Positions 23,437 through 35,027 of a DNA stretch of 64,000 bases are shown piece by piece (the first letter of the stretch is position 1; the number at the start of each line of letters is the position of its first letter). The notes beneath the pieces were generated by a model, which worked only from the letters and a program-made list of their open reading frames with translations, did no database searches and was not told the DNA's origin. Source of the stretch: Pleodorina starrii (taxonomy: Eukaryota; Chlorophyta; Chlorophyceae; Chlamydomonadales; Volvocaceae); NCBI GenBank assembly GCA_030267565.1, contig BRXU01000005.1, forward strand, positions 722,001 through 786,000, given 5' to 3'. Made by a program: the position numbers and the translations under genes.

Positions 23437-26400
23437 ATGGCCACACGACACCTGCGGCGAATTCAGGAGCAGGCCAGCAAGCAGACCAACCGGGACGTTA
23501 CTCTTGGAGGCGTAGGAGAGGACGATGACGATGAAGATGCGATTGTTGTGGAGTCCAGGAAAGCTCCCTTCAACCCGTTCGATCTGTTAAGCGATGAGGT
23601 GAGCTGCGCGCGCACGCCTCACCTGACGGTCGTCGCAGCCCCTGTGTGCTTGCGCCGGTGCGTATGTCGTCACACCTCCGTACTTGGCGGCGAACCCGCA
23701 GGAGGAGGCAGCTGGCGGGTCAGACGCGGAAGACCAGGACCGGGCAGGGGCAGGAGCAGCAGCGGACACGGTGGCCGAGGAAGCGGCGGAGCGCGAGGAG
23801 GACGAGGGGCAGGAGCAGGAGCAGGAGCCGCAGCAAGCCTTAGCAAAACCCAAAACGCCCAGCAAGCAGAAAGCGGCAAAGAAAAAGAAGAAGAAAGGCA
23901 AGGCTGGCGGCAAGCAGGCCGACGCTGACAGTGACGAGGACGCGAAAGCCAAGTCGGGCAAGGCCGCTACTGTTGCGGCCAGGGGCGTCGAGGAGGACAT
24001 TGAGGCCATCGTGCGGGAGCTCAACCTCACCACAGTGAGTGGGCATCCCGCTAGGACTCACCAGGCTACCCTTGGTACAGGCTCGCGGTTAACGCTTGAT
24101 AAGTTGCAAGCCACGACTGGATGAATTGCGACCCGTGCAATGTGTAATTTACGTGCCTTGGGTTCCGACTGCACTGCTCATCGCAGGTGGGCGCCACAGC
24201 GGCCTCCAGTGTCGCCGGCAGCGGCAGTAGCAGCGGTGCAGCGGTCGCCGCCAAGGGAGCCGTCGGCGCGGTCGCTGGGGCCCCCGCCTCTGCCTCGGTG
24301 CTATGCGTTGACGTCAAGGGCCTCCGGGGCGACGAGGAGGTGAGGCCCGGACCCTTTCTCCTGTTCCGTACCGGGCCTGCCTGGCAGAGCCAAAGGGGAG
24401 GGCAGGTCGCAGGCCGCCGGGCCCCGCTGGGCAGAGCAAAGGGGAGAGCAGGCGTCTCGCGGCTGGGGTGGGAGCTGCATACCGGTACCTGAAGCTGCGG
24501 GACTCGCTGGACGCGCGCTGAGGGGCGTGCTTCTATCGCTCCCGGGAGCGGAAGATGCTTCGGCTGGGTAACTTCGGCGTTGCCCGGCCGGCGAAGGGAG
24601 CGCACCGGTGGTTGTCGGGCCCGCTCCGAGATGCCCGGCGTGTCCAGCTCTAAAACCACTCTAGACCCTGCACGAACTAGCTCTCCTCCTTTGGGTGCAG
24701 TACAACACGGGTCCCTTGATGGCGAACGTATTGCTTGCATGGTGAGCTGACCAGCATGAGCAGTGCCTCCGATTCTCACGCGTGCTCGCCCGCTGCCACC
24801 CGTGCCCCACCTTCCGCCAGCTCCGCCGCATCTTTGGCTCCGATGTGGTGGCGGCGGTGGACCGTCAGGACAGGGCCGCGGCGGCGGAGGCGCGCCGCGC
24901 CGGCGCGGCGGTGCGGGGCCTACCGGGGCGGCGCCGCGGCCTCTCGCTGAAGCGCGGGTGGCTGGTGGCGCCCAAGGAGCACTGGCCGCCGTGCGAAGGG
25001 GGCCTGAGCATGGAGATGACGGGTGAGCGACCCGCGGGTCGGTGTGTAACAGCATCCTGGGGTTTTGACCCACGGGTCGGCGTGTGGCCGTGTAGCCACG
25101 CGGCCAGCCCAGGCGGCTGCTAAGCGACATGGCTGTCCTGGTTTGACTGCTGTGGGCGGTTTCTGCGGCCGAGAACCCGATGCACCAGATGCTTGCTTGG
25201 GTCGCGGGCTGAGCGTCCCTGCGGGGTGCAGGGCTGAGGCAGTTGACGTGACGGCGTTTCGGGCGGCCGTTATTCGCCTCGGATGAGAGGGACGGGCCGA
25301 CTCGGAAGCACTCCCCGCACGGCTCCTCTTCTGTCTTACGCCTGCGAGGACGAGCGCATCTCCCGTCTCATCTCTTCCCTGTCTGTCCAGCTCTACCCGG
25401 GAGGGTTTCTCGCCACACCGGTCGGCAGCTGAACGAAGCGGCGTTCCCGCGCCCGTGCTCCTTGTCCTCCTTGCCCCGTTCAGGCAACAAGGCGGGCGTG
25501 CCGGTCTTCCGCTACGTCTTCAGCCCGACCTACCGGGAAACGCAGGCGCGCTTCCTGCGCTGCCAGGTGGGCGCCTGCGACTGTACCCTACGCTGGCTTT
25601 TGCTGGCAATGCACCCCTACACAGCAGGAGAGGGAAACGTGAAACCGTATGCGGCGACGTGCCTTGGCATGGCCCTAGCACGCGATCGTTTCGCCTGGTA
25701 CCGTACTCTTTCTTAAGCTAGCTTAAGCTAGCTTCTGCGCGGAGAGCATGGCGGTGCTGCTGCGGCCTGCCACCGACGCTGCTGCTCTGCTCTCCCGCTG
25801 TCGCTGCCGGCTCTGCTGCGCTGCAGGCCAGCTACGACCCGGCCACCATCGCGCATCTGCTGCAGCAGGCGCCCTACCACGTGGACTCCCTGCTGGCGAT
25901 GCACGACCTGTACCGCCACATGGGTACGCGATACGGCATTCGTACGGCACTCCAATCCAATCCTCCCGCCGCCCACCGTGATCCCTGGTCTCCCGGCGAG
26001 AGAGAGTCCGCCCAAGCAACTCCCCCTCACCAAACCGACCCGACTCAACTCGATCCGACCATGCCTGCTTGCTATGCTATCCTCTCATTCCTGCTGGGAC
26101 CAGGGCACCAGGGTTTTAGGCAGGTTGACTACCTCTAGCAGCCCCTCTGTAGGCAGGCCCACTTCCCCGCGGCCCTCCTCTGCCCTTTTGCAACGCAGGC
26201 GAGAACACGTACGCGGAGGAGATGTTGGATCGGGCGCTGTGGATGCTCGAGTCCGCTTGGCACCCCTCCTTCCAGCCCGCCACCGCCACCTGCCGACTGG
26301 ACTACGGGGCGGAGGAGAACCGGGCGCTGTTCGGGGCACTGTTCCGGCACGTGCAGGTCGGTGGCACGGTGGGGTGACAACGGGGGGAGGTACACGGCTG

Positions 26401-29400
26401 ATTTACCTGCGTGCGTGTGTATAGGCGGGAAAGGCGGGAAAGGGTACGTACCGGATGACCGGCGTGTGCAGGTGCAGGTGCAGGTGGGCTAGATGCGCCG
26501 ACCCCGCACGCGGTATCAACCCCCGCGTGGCCGCCCTTGCCCCGGGGCCATGTTTTATTTACCTTATCCGCCTCTGCATCCCCGTGAATCGCTTCGCCGT
26601 GTACTCTGCCCGCGCAGGCTCTGAGCCGGCGGGGCTGCCACCGCGCGGCGCTCGAGTGCTGCAAGCTGCTGCTGGCTCTGGAGCCGGAGGACCCCCTGGG
26701 GGGCCTGTGCCTCGTAGACTACCTGGCAGTGCGGGCGGGCAGGTGGGGGCTGTCCTGGGTCGGGATCTGGACATGCACCTGACCGAATGCGGTGCTGCAC
26801 CACGGCACGCAGCGACGGCCAAACAGGCAATAACCAGGGGTGGCAAATGGGCTCCCTGGAGTGAGTAAAGTGGGAGTGAGGGAGCAGGCTGTGGTCCAAG
26901 GTAATGGATCCATGTTGGATCGATCAATCATCGACGTAGGACGTTGGCCCATGGCCCATGGCTCATTGGCTCATTGGCCCATAACCCCGCCGCCACCCGT
27001 TCCCAATTCACGGCCGCTCGGCGCTCTCCCGCCGTTCGCTCACGCCGTCTCCTTCTCCGCTGAGAAATTCTCTTTATATCTCCCGCCTGATTGCAGGTAC
27101 GACTGGCTGCAGCGCTTCGTGCTGCAGTTTGAGGGCAACCGCTCGCTCGCGCTGCTGCCCAACTACGCCTTCGCGCTGCCAATGGCCGCGCACCGGAAGC
27201 AGCAGGAGCAGCAGCGGCAGCAGCCCGCGGCGGCAGCGGGCAGCGCCGCCGCCGGCGGCGGCGGCTCGGCGGCGGAGCGCGCCCAGCCGGGGGCGAGCAG
27301 CAGCGGCGCCACTGCGGACGCCGCCGCGTCAGTTTCCTCCTCGGCATCGCCCCATGTAAGCATGGTCACTGTACGTCGGTGCGATTGGGGGCCGCGTATG
27401 TGCGTGCGTGTTCTCAGGCGGCTGCGGCGGGCAGTCCAAGCGCCCGCCGTTGGCCCCCCCTCTCTCTCCCAGTCAATGCAGTACTGCTCCCGCACCCGCA
27501 CTTGCGCTCGCCATGCAACCATCCGCAAGCCCACAGCCCCAGTGTCCGGGAATGGATTGGAATACGTGAAAAACCGCTCGCGCCGCCGCCTGTGCCCTCA
27601 CCTCATCCTCCCGGCTACGGGGACCGATCGGTGTTAGGGGCATTCGGCCCGGAACTGAGCAGCGCACCTCCCGGGCTGGGGACTGCGTTGAAAAGCCTCC
27701 CACACCGCATCCCTCCCGCCGGCACCCGCTCGCCATCGCGCCCACCTGTGAGGGTGCCGTCCTGTCCTTGGTCCTTTGGTTCCAGGGCGCATATCACTCC
27801 CTGATCCCCCTGTCGTCCGTCCGTCCGTCCGTCTGGGTTGCCTCAGTTGCTGCGCTGCGGTTTTTAGCGCAGCCGTTCAGCGCTGCAGTTCTTTCTTTCT
27901 CACTCCCCTAGCGTCCGCTGCTGCTCCGGTGCTCCGTCCGCTGCTGCCTGCTGCCCTGGTGCTCTGTTCCCCCAGGAGTTGTTGGTGGGCGCGCTGCTGC
28001 TACACCCGCTGGTGCTGCCGCGCTTGGTGGGCAAGCTGCAGGACAAGGGGGCGGCCAAGGTAAGGAGGGCGCGGGGGGAGGGGGAACGGGGCGACGCTGG
28101 CGGCGGCAGCACCGGGGCTGGTCGGGGGTTTGGTGTCGCCGGGGGAGGTGCGGGGGACCGGGCCGGGGCTGGCGCAGGACGCGAGGTGCAGACGGAGTAT
28201 GTAGACTGTGTTTGGGGAGGTCTGGAGCGCAAGAGATGGATCGGGATGGCTGGCGGGAGGGCGGCCTTAGGCCCAGGACGGAAAGGGCCCAGGGCCGGAA
28301 GGCAGGGGTGCAAGCGGTATGATATGATGTATCGGAGGGGCCACCCACTGGACACCTCTGTGTCTCCTCCCTGTCTACCGTTGCTGCCCGGCTCGATGTA
28401 CCCATGCGGGCAGATAGCCGGCCGTAACCGCTGCCCCCTCGCCCGCTCCCGCCCTCCTCCTCCCGCCCCCTTTTCAGGAGTCGTACTGGAAGGAGCTGCT
28501 CTCCCGGCGGCTGTTCAGCGGTGCCTCGGACGGGGGCAGCGCCTCGCTGTCGCATCTGGTGGGAGAAGGGGGGCGGTGGGGGGCGGTAGGGCGAGGGGGC
28601 TAATATGGTAGAAGAGAGCGAGCGAGAACGAGCGTTTGGGGTTCATGGGGGCGGGCGATCGTGCGGTGGTGGGTGCTTGACCATTGTTGACGGACAGAAA
28701 GGCGCCGCGTCGTGCCCCACACACACGCTCGTGTCTGCGTCTGCTGCGAGGCACTGACCCCCGGGTCAGCTTCGGGTCCCGGATCGCTGACTCGCATGTA
28801 TCCTCTCCTGCACCGCTTCCCTCACACTGCCCTCTGGCCGCTTCGCCCTTGCCCCACACCTCACGCCATTCCCACCTCTGCCATCCCCTCTGCCGCCGTC
28901 TCCTTCTCCGCTGCGATTTCTCTTTATACCCCTCTGCCCCACCGCCACCGCCCCTCCACCCACGCTGACCGGCAGGTGGGTCTGTATGTGGAGCGCAGCG
29001 GCGAGCTCTGGAAGCCCCCCGACCTGTTGGCCCTGCTGCGGCGGGCAGCGGAGGAGGCGGCGGACGTGGCGGACGGCAAGGTAGGAACCGGCTTACCCCC
29101 AACACCGTCGTGTACCGCCGCGGTGGCCTCCCGCAGCCCCCCTGCTGCCGTTCCTTTCATCGACCACACCACACCACACCGCACCGCACCACAGCACCCC
29201 TCCGCACTCCGGAGCTGTCCTTCCCTCATCGACCAGACCACACCACATCACGGCAAACCATACCTGGCAGCTCCTGGCGCCTGCCTGAGCTTCGCGACTC
29301 CTCTCGCCACTGCAACTGCTACGCGAGTGGAAGGGCCGCCCGTGGGATGTGCAGCGAGCAGCGACACACTGCCATTGCCCCTTGCCCTCACAACCCCCGC

Positions 29401-30392
29401 AAGCAAGCCGCACATGTAATGAACAACACGGCAACCCCGCCCGCCCTTCCTCCCGCCCGCCCTTCCTTTCGCCTGCCCGCCCGCCTCACCGCCCCGCAGG
29501 TCGCGCCCGCCAACGGCATCGGCGCCGCGGACTGGCGGGCGGTTGCCCGGGAGTCCTTCCCTTCCTCCGCCTCCAACGAGTACCGCCATCTCCGACTGGC
29601 GGACTTCAGCGACGCAGTCAATGCGCTGCCCAGGCAAGTCTCCAGCCAGCCAGCCAGCCAACCAGCCAGTCAGTGAGCCAGTGAGCCAGCCAGCCAGCTG
29701 TTGTTGCCGTTGTTGCAGTGGCGGCCCCCAGACCCTCACCCAGTCTTCATCCTTCACTGAAGTCGTGTTGCCTTCCCCCAAATCATGCTTCGCTCCGCTC
29801 CGCCCCGCCCCGCTCCGCAGGGAGGAGGTGGAGGCGGCTGTGCAGGGCGGGGGCGCCATGCAGGATGTGGAGGAGGCGCTGGCGGAACTGCAGGTGGGGG
29901 CAAGGGGGGGCTGTGGAAAAGGGTCACCCGCGAAGGAACCGAACCGAGGCGGGGCGACCTGGGGCGGGTGGGTGGGAGTAAATTACGAGTAGCCACGGGG
30001 GGTTGGAGGGCTCCGGCACTTGTTTTCTCGGGCACCCTTCTGTTGAGAGTTGAAAGCCCTGCGGTGTGCGGTCCTCTCGAACCAAACCACCGCAGGAGCA
30101 AATGATCCTGGCGGAACAGGAGCGCCAGCAGCAGCGGCAGCCCAACGGCGCGGCTGCGGCCCCCATGACGGACGAGCAGCTCCGAGGAGCCAACCCGCTG
30201 CTCATGCTGCTGCGCTCGTTGCTACCCTGGGTCAACGCGGGGCAGCAGCCAGACTACGCGGCCGCAGCGGCAGTAGAGGGCGGGGCGGCGGCGGCGGCGG
30301 CGGCGGCGCCGCCGCCGCCGGAGCTTGACTACGACGAGGACGACGGGCACCTGGAGGACGAGGAGGGGGTTGTGCGACGAGTGCGTCAGTGA
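23437..30392 (+). CDS. TCF25: TCF25 (NULP1/Rqc1) family protein
   Basis: Fifteen exons keep phase: 23437-23598, 23702-24034, 24187-24339, 24821-25022, 25484-25566, 25827-25923, 26199-26356, 26618-26742, 27097-27355, 27976-28059, 28478-28558, 28976-29080, 29500-29633, 29821-29893, 30096-30392. The product is 781 residues. The N terminus has the family start [11 protein letters not shown] and NPFDLLSDE, then an acidic and Lys-rich low-complexity region ([12 protein letters not shown]). Family landmarks follow: [10 protein letters not shown], a [17 protein letters not shown] segment, [58 protein letters not shown], and near the end [15 protein letters not shown]. The yeast homologue Rqc1 works in the ribosome quality-control complex on stalled 60S subunits; animal TCF25 is also linked to transcription. 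Intron 13 has a GC donor. Poly-Ala/Gln inserts make it longer than the human protein. A longer C terminus through exons near 30778 and 30904 is possible. Confidence 0.92.
29634..29820 (+). other. GC-AG intron of TCF25 gene
   Basis: The exon ends CCCAG and the intron begins GCAAGT, the consensus of the rare GC-AG class, and ends CCGCAG. No GT donor nearby keeps frame between NALPR and EEVEAAV. The intron also contains a short CCAG-type tandem run. Confidence 0.75.
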
Positions 30393-30777
30393 TTGCGGAG
30401 GGGTCGTCGGCCGCGCGGCGGCGGCGGTGAAGTCTAAGGGTGTTGTGCGCTTGGAGGGCGTGGGGAGGGGCTACAGCAGCAACCGTTGGACTGGGTGGCT
30501 TGGTCGGCTTGATCTGGGCTGTCGGCATTGGCTGCACGGCCAGTGAGCTTAACCGCTGTTTTTGCGAGTCGCTTGGGCAAAGGAGAGGTGGCGGCGACGC
30601 AAGAGTATCTGTGCACCCGCGCGGTGCTGTGTGGGCGCTGGAGCGTGGGAGCAGGCTGGTGGTGGCTTCGGCTGTGGCTGTGGTTTCGGGGCAAAGCAGA
30701 AGCTTCCCGCAGTGCCCAGCAGCGCACTCCGATGTGACGCGTCGAATACGTAAAAAATGCATAAAAATATTTTGCAG

Positions 30778-31299
30778 GCGGAGCTGCTGCAGGAGTGGCT
30801 GACTTCAAAGCGGGGTGGCGTCGCGGCGGCTGCCGCAGACGCGAGCAAGGTGAATCTGTGCATAGCGAGTGAATGAACGTGACGGCGAGTGGACGGTTGG
30901 CAGCGCGACCAGCGGGTCGAGCTCATCGACCGGCCTTTTGTCGTGACGGCGATAGACGACGACGGGGTCGTTTGCGGCAGTGTGCTGCTCCAGACGGCAT
31001 GCGGCTGCACCTGCCAGCGGCATCTGCCACAGCCGCGCGCGGATGGGGCTCAGCTCGCAGGAAAGCCTCGTACAACGTACGGCATCACGGGAATCTTGCA
31101 GTGCTTGCCCCACTCGCCGGCCATACGCCAAGTCCTGGCTGCACTTGATCCGTCGGCGGCGCCAGACAGCGCACAGCGACCAACGCAGCCCCTCAGCTGC
31201 AGTTGCACCCCTGGATACGGTATACAGTCACCTTGCCCCAAATGGCTCCGAGCAGCTGGCCGCTCGCTCGCGCCCACGCGCGCGCTTGACGGAGGTTAG
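30778..31299 (+). CDS. Possible alternative C-terminal exons of TCF25
   Basis: A donor-like GTGCGT at 30381, four codons before the TCF25 stop, would splice in phase to an exon at 30778-30849 (AELLQEWLTSKRGGV...) with clean TTTGCAG and GTGAAT borders. That exon would splice in phase to 30904 onward (RDQRVELIDRPFVVTAIDDD...), open to 31299. All junctions keep frame, which may be chance. The extension has no match that I recognise in the family. Confidence 0.3.
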
Positions 31300-31438
31300 T
31301 GGTCAGCAGCCGCCTCACATGCGTCGAACTGGGGTTGCGTTCCCGCGAGCCTACAAGGCCACGAGGAGCAAGATGAAACCCTTTCTCCTGTCTGCCGCCG
31401 AAGAAGAAGAAAAAGCGGACTGACATATTCCGATAGAT

Positions 31439-31443
31439 TTACA
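31439..31443 (-). terminator. Candidate TGTAA poly(A) signal of 151-residue gene
   Basis: TGTAA on the minus strand, about 410 nt beyond the stop at 31856. Confidence 0.35.
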
Positions 31444-31855
31444 CGTTCAAAACACGCAACGAAAACAACAACCGACGGTCTGTACCTACAAACAGCATTC
31501 AGAAAACGTGCCGCAGAACCGTACATCTCGTACACTACGCGCGGAGGTTTTTTTTACGAAAGCCAACCTTCCTTCAACAACCCGCAATGACAACGCATCG
31601 GGCGCCGCGCGGTCAGACGAGTCCGCCAGTATCAGTGAAACCCCTGGTCGTGTTGCATCCTCCACACGCCCGACCGCCGCCAAAACGCGCCTACGGTATG
31701 GCGGCAAAACAAACTTGGAAGAGGCACAGCTCCAAGCAGTGCCCTCAAGTTTTTTCCAGACACGCACGTTTTCTCCTCTTTAGGTCGGGATTTCCCCTAG
31801 CGCGTTTCATCGGGCTCCTCGTTTGACAGCATGACCTTCAAACGGTTGCCGTCCT

Positions 31856-32844
31856 TCACATGGCGGCGGGCTTGGTGGTGGTGTTGGTCTCGTAGCGAGA
31901 TGAGGAGTGGACGTTTCCCTGGAGGCACCGCCATGAAGGGATATAGGGTTGGACACGAGATTGGGACATGGTTAGCAGAGGGGGCAAAGGCAACTAGAGG
32001 GATGCCAGGGTTTTGGGGGCGAGTATTCGCTTTGCTTTTTAAAACCCATGTGCCAATGCGTACCCCCCGGCTGAATGCTCCGTCCCCCGCGCCGCTCCTC
32101 GGCGCCAACAACCCTGGTACGGTAGTGCCGTTTGCCTCCCGACCGAAACGACTAAAGAACATGGGGCGCGGCGTCTTCCTGCCCAAAGGCAGCTGAGGCT
32201 AGCGCATGCGTTACGGCATAGTACCGTACCTGCGTGGGGAGGTTGTGTTCGTACGGCATGAAGCGGTTGTCGAACACGCCAATGTTGTACCCCGTGTCAG
32301 TAGCCTTCCACTGCAGGGAGAGAACGGGGAAGAGAAGGGCTCACACACGCCGTGCCAGTGTCGGTGCAGCATCCATCCAATTATTCTAGCACTACCAACA
32401 AGCGCGCCAACGACCATGCTGGCGAAGGAGTGGCCGTACTGTGCCGTACAGAGCCGTGCCGTATTCCTGCCGTACCATTGTGCCAATTTACCTGAGCAAC
32501 GCGGTAGAAGATGGAGGGCTTGTGGGGGGCCCCCGTCAGCGCCAGCTGCTTTTCGGGGTCGCGGCGGACCTCGACGCTGGGGCTGCGCGGGCGGGTATGT
32601 GGTGGTTGGTGGTTGACGGTTAAAAGTTGGCGGTTAGTTCCAAACGATCGTGTGCCCGGTCAACCCACTCTCGCTCGACACCAGCCCACACTCACAAGGA
32701 CTCGCCCGCCGCAGTGAACATTTCGCGGTGATAGGTGTAGGCAGCCATGCTCAGTGCTCCAGCTCCTAGGAAGGCCAGGATGGCAACCTGGTGCGGGGAC
32801 AAGCGGGGGATGGGGCAAGGACGGCACGGGCAAGTGAGACTCAT
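31856..32844 (-). CDS. Small single-span membrane protein, unknown family
   Basis: Five exons (32696-32844, 32492-32582, 32230-32310, 32121-32192, 31856-31918) keep phase and give 151 residues. After a Cys/Pro/Arg-rich start (MSLTCPCRPCPIPRLSPHQ) comes one hydrophobic span, about 19-36 (VAILAFLGAGALSMAAY). Then follow a charged region (VEVRRDPEKQLAL), an aromatic region (KPSIFYRVAQWKATDTGYNI, VFDNRFMPYEHNLPTQ) and a basic segment (GRKTPRPMFFSRFGRE). The fold is not recognised. The layout would suit an organelle inner-membrane accessory protein, but that is inference. The start is uncertain: Met33 or an unseen upstream exon could be used. The last exon was chosen because it ends in a stop in phase. 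The first codons of this gene are also present, without the ATG, in the duplicated block at 36.6 kb. Confidence 0.6.
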
Positions 32845-33254
32845 CAGCACCCATCTCCAGCCTCTTAGTGGGGGGAGCTGCACAAACAAAGATTCAGAAC
32901 CGTGCAGGCGCGTATCGACACTGTCGTTATATCGTCCTCTGTTTCATGCTTGAGCACGTCGCAAGGCTCGGAAGTAGCCGCATGTGGGTCGCATGCGGCT
33001 CGGGATTTCGTGCGCAGTGACCCACGGGTCGGTCGGCAGCAAGTCCGAACGCGACGGTCGCCGCCGCAGGCTCGCTCGCGCGGGCGTCCTTTCGGCCAAC
33101 GTGACGTGACGCAGCGGCGCTCGCGCCGCCGCCAACCGCGGGTCGGTCGGCAGCAAGTCCGAACGCGACGGTCGCCGCCGCAGGCTCGCTCGCGCGGGCG
33201 TCCTTTCGGCCAACGTGACGTGACGCAGCGGCGCTCGCGCCGCCGCCAACCGCG
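32780..33254. repeat. Segmental duplication block A, copy 1
   Basis: From inside the first exon of the 151-residue gene into its upstream region, this block matches 36,591-36,912 at high identity. Shared landmarks are GGCAACCTGGTGCG, TCAGAACCGTGCA and TTTCATGCTTGAGCACGTCG. Copy 1 contains an extra 114-bp tandem unit. Confidence 0.85.
33026..33253. repeat. Perfect tandem duplication, 2 x 114 bp
   Basis: The unit starting GGGTCGGTCGGCAGC occurs at 33026-33139 and again at 33140-33253 with no difference that I can see. Block A copy 2 (36.8 kb) has only one unit, with a different end, so the doubling happened after or apart from the larger duplication. Confidence 0.9.
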
Positions 33255-33483
33255 ACATATCGTCAAGCGCTATTACCAGTAACGATAGTACACGGGAAAT
33301 GAGGTTGAATCGCCTATGTGACAGGCTGGACACCCCAGCTCGCGATTAGGCGGCCATTGCCGGCGCAACTCGAACACAGGCTGAGCTGCACCGGAACCTC
33401 TACAGCATGGCAAAGCTTCTAGAATGTAAAGCCCTTCCTAAAGGCGCCTCTGCCGGGTTTGGCGTTCCTGGCGCTCCGCAAGA
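33255..33483. other. Unique sequence between duplicated blocks
   Basis: This stretch is absent between blocks A and B of the second copy. No gene seen. Confidence 0.4.
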
Positions 33484-34110
33484 TCCCCTGACGCCCCAGA
33501 GCTCACCTCCGGAACATCTCGCACCGCGAGCCAAATTTTTGTTAGCGTCCACAAACGCCGGCCGGACGCGGGCGTCAGGGGTGGGACCATGATTCAATGG
33601 ACCTGTGCGCTGTAGCGCTGGTGGCGACTTCAGAGGAAGCTCTTAGCGGTTCTGTCGGGGCTTTTTTGGCGAGAAAAGGGCGCCCGCGGCGGCGGCTTCC
33701 CAAACCTTCCTAACCTGGCGCTCTTGCAATATGATCAAATTTCTCTGAAATGTACAGTTTAGTAACAGGTAGCAAAGAGGGCGCACCGTGAAGTGTTTAA
33801 TGGGCACCGATTTTGTTTGCCGTATGTGTCCCCTCCCGAAGCAGCCGTGTGACTCATTCAGAGGAAAGGACGCCCGCCAAGCAGGGACTGTTCTCCAGCC
33901 GGGCGAATTGTTTGACAACTCCTGCACCCGTGTGCCTCGTGGTCGGCTTCAGCACAGACACAAATCGCAAGGAAGATGGCACCGTCTTGCCAGCTCCCAT
34001 TGAATGAGCAGGCGCGCAAAAAAGCAAAAAAAAAATTGGAGCCCGCACTTCGTCCTCTGCCGCCTTGCGAGTTGCGACCCAGGGGCGTCGCCTCCGCCTG
34101 GAAGCAAAAC
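33484..34110. repeat. Segmental duplication blocks B and C, copy 1
   Basis: 33484-33964 matches 36,925-37,410, for example CTCACCTCCGGAACATCTCG and GGGCACCGATTTTGTTTGCC. 34,018-34,110 weakly matches 37,845-37,935 (poly-A tract followed by GCGACCCAGGGGCGTCGCC). No intact gene is visible. Confidence 0.8.
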
Positions 34111-34250
34111 CGCGCAAATCGTGAGCCGCGCACTCGCTACTCGAAGATCGTCGTGCAGAACGAGGGGCCCAGTGCATCGGCGCCATGAGCACCGTGCTGG
34201 GCTTCGGAGCCGACAGTGTAATGTCAGATGCGGTCTTCATTCGTGAGTGA

Positions 34251-34504
34251 CAGGGTGGCTTTCTTATTTTGCTATCTACGGCCGGAGATACTCCAGGATA
34301 CTCCTGGCTCGGCAGCACTGAGAATATCTGTCAGGATCTGTCTAGGAGGGGATTTTCCCGGCTAAACACAGCCCCGGGAGATATCATGCCCACCTGTGAG
34401 GCCGGATTACCTAGACCTTCAATGAACGGCAAAAATATCTTCAAGATTTCCAAAAACATTCTGCCAAATCCGGTATATATTCATATCTTAAGATAGCCAC
34501 CCTG
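34251..34504. mobile_element. hAT-like MITE, complete, with 8-bp target-site duplication
   Basis: The element is 254 bp. Its ends are inverted: CAGGGTGGCTTTCTTA at the left and the complement of CAGGGTGGCTATCTTA at the right. It is flanked on both sides by the same 8 bases, GTGAGTGA (34243-34250 and 34505-34512). An 8-bp duplication and CAGGG-type ends are the marks of the hAT superfamily. There is no transposase frame, so it is non-autonomous. A second copy starts the window (1-235). Confidence 0.9.
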
Positions 34505-34512
34505 GTGAGTGA

Positions 34513-35027
34513 TGACCGCCTGGGTCCATTGGAGACCGATCTGTTCAGACTACTAACGGTACTTCCCGTCAACCAACAACGACCACGATCACAACTGCTA
34601 CTCCCCAACGGTACATAGGCACCGCTGCAAACCGAAGGAAAATTGGTTTTCTCAGAACGGCACTCTAGTCTTTAACTGGACGGAGGAAAGAGGCTCATAT
34701 CCAGATCTAGGCATTCTTGGCCCTGTTTTGGGCCTGTTAAATTTGTCGTATTCGTATGTTACTCCTCCGGAAGTCCCCTGCGCTTGGACGGCTCGGTTTA
34801 GGCTGGTTTAGGTTTCGGAGGCGCTCCAGGGCTGCTGCCCAGGCAGCCTGCTGGTCTGTGTGATTACACGTTCGTTCTTGGACGGCACACATGCAGGCTA
34901 ACAAAAAGTCCAGAAAAGTCTGTCCAGCCTGTACGGCTAGCAACCGGTGTGAAAATCGGTTCTCCTTATAATCACCGAATCCTAACAAAAAGCCGAAAGA
35001 AACGTCCCTCGAACCATTCCTTGTCAG
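34513..35027. other. Spacer in duplicated region, no gene
   Basis: AT-richer than its surroundings. Nothing coding is supported. Confidence 0.4.

Larger units (their letters stand above)
30393..31855. other. Spacer between convergent genes, with possible alternative 3' exons of TCF25
   Basis: This holds the TCF25 3' UTR and the 3' flank of the minus-strand 151-residue gene. Apart from the possible exons at 30778-31299, nothing coding is supported. Confidence 0.4.
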
